This document shows, piece by piece, positions 6,171 to 6,429 of a stretch of DNA of 6,429 nt. Where the stretch lies: contig JACRQB010000042.1 of the NCBI GenBank assembly GCA_016222925.1, forward strand, positions 1 through 6,429, read 5' to 3'. Source of the DNA: Nitrospirota bacterium. Its GTDB lineage: Bacteria; Nitrospirota; Nitrospiria; Nitrospirales; Nitrospiraceae. Every line of letters starts with the position of its first letter. Position 1 is the stretch's first letter. Below the pieces are notes generated by a model, which had not been told where the DNA came from, searched no databases, and saw nothing but the letters and a program-made list of their open reading frames with translations. A program made the position numbers and the translations under genes.

Positions 6171-6429
6171 TTAGGGCTTGCGGTCAGGCGGAAGTCCGAG
6201 GTCGAGCAAATGTTTCAGCCCTTTGAATTCCCTGTTTTCCGCTTGCTGATCCTGTTCTGCTTCTTGACGACGGCGTTCCCGCTCGCTGCGGCTGCCCCCT
6301 AACACCGGCAGCGGGTCAAAGTGTCGCCAGGCCGGCATGGTCGCCATGAAACTCGCCAGCAGGGTGCCGCTGCGGAGAGCCCACGCGATGAAACCGGCCG
6401 ACAAGGTGGTCCCCGTCAGAGCGGCGATC
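6171..6429 (-). CDS. C-terminal end of a membrane protein of unknown function, 5' part outside the window
   Basis: The frame is open to the right edge, leaving 85 visible residues that end at a TAA at 6173-6171. The TTG at 6404 is internal, since hydrophobic sequence continues upstream of it. The visible part begins with a hydrophobic, probably membrane-spanning stretch of about 33 residues (IAALTGTTLSAGFIAW, then ALRSGTLLASFMATMP). It continues with WRHFDPLPVLGG, a highly charged Arg/Glu/Gln-rich segment (RSERERRRQEAEQDQQAENRE) and a short tail ending PPDRKP. From memory, a hydrophobic stretch followed by a W...DPLPVL motif resembles the C-terminal anchor of some very large cadherin-like or tandem-repeat surface proteins. 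That is recall, not a search. The composition argues for a real gene end. Function cannot be assigned from this fragment. Confidence 0.65.
   Translation of the reverse strand, partial: IAALTGTTLSAGFIAWALRSGTLLASFMATMPAWRHFDPLPVLGGSRSERERRRQEAEQDQQAENREFKGLKHLLDLGLPPDRKP

Noticed and set aside
6140..6173. Hairpin after the stop of the upstream membrane-protein gene
   Set aside because: Only short imperfect stems such as CGGT-CTGG-ACCG can form, and no T-run follows in the direction of that gene.

Overview
The window looks like a stretch of chromosome from a Gram-negative bacterium with a moderately GC-rich genome. The mix of genes (haem c sensor protein, HPK4-type kinase, bactofilin, UB2H-type PBP1B) would fit a Nitrospira-like member of the Nitrospirota. 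That placement is an impression from protein style; nothing in the window is diagnostic.

Plus strand, 1-1833: the 3' part of a membrane histidine kinase gene (end of HAMP, PAS, HisKA, HATPase) whose start lies before the window. It overlaps by 52 bases a gene for a small exported c-type haem protein of the DUF3365/Tll0287-like family. The overlap suggests co-expression, and the pair may form a redox- or ligand-sensing module.

Minus strand, 5864 down to 1873: three genes in a row, namely a bifunctional class A penicillin-binding protein of PBP1B type, a bactofilin cytoskeletal protein, and an AI-2E/PerM-family membrane protein. The gaps are about 100 and 139 bases, so they may be one loose operon or have internal promoters. 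The first two suggest a cell-wall growth module: a polymerising scaffold next to a peptidoglycan synthase. The permease converges on the haem-protein gene across a 39-base gap.

Minus strand, 6429 to 6171: the C-terminal end of a membrane protein, followed by a 306-base region (5865-6170) with no convincing gene. The PBP-proximal part of that region is AT-richer, carries repeated GTGCA boxes, and probably holds the PBP promoter.

I found no RNA genes, mobile elements, CRISPR arrays or convincing intrinsic terminators. The most notable points are the kinase/haem-protein overlap, the PBP1B-bactofilin neighbourhood, the Cys/Cys/His tail of the PBP, and the repeat-bearing leader upstream of the PBP.
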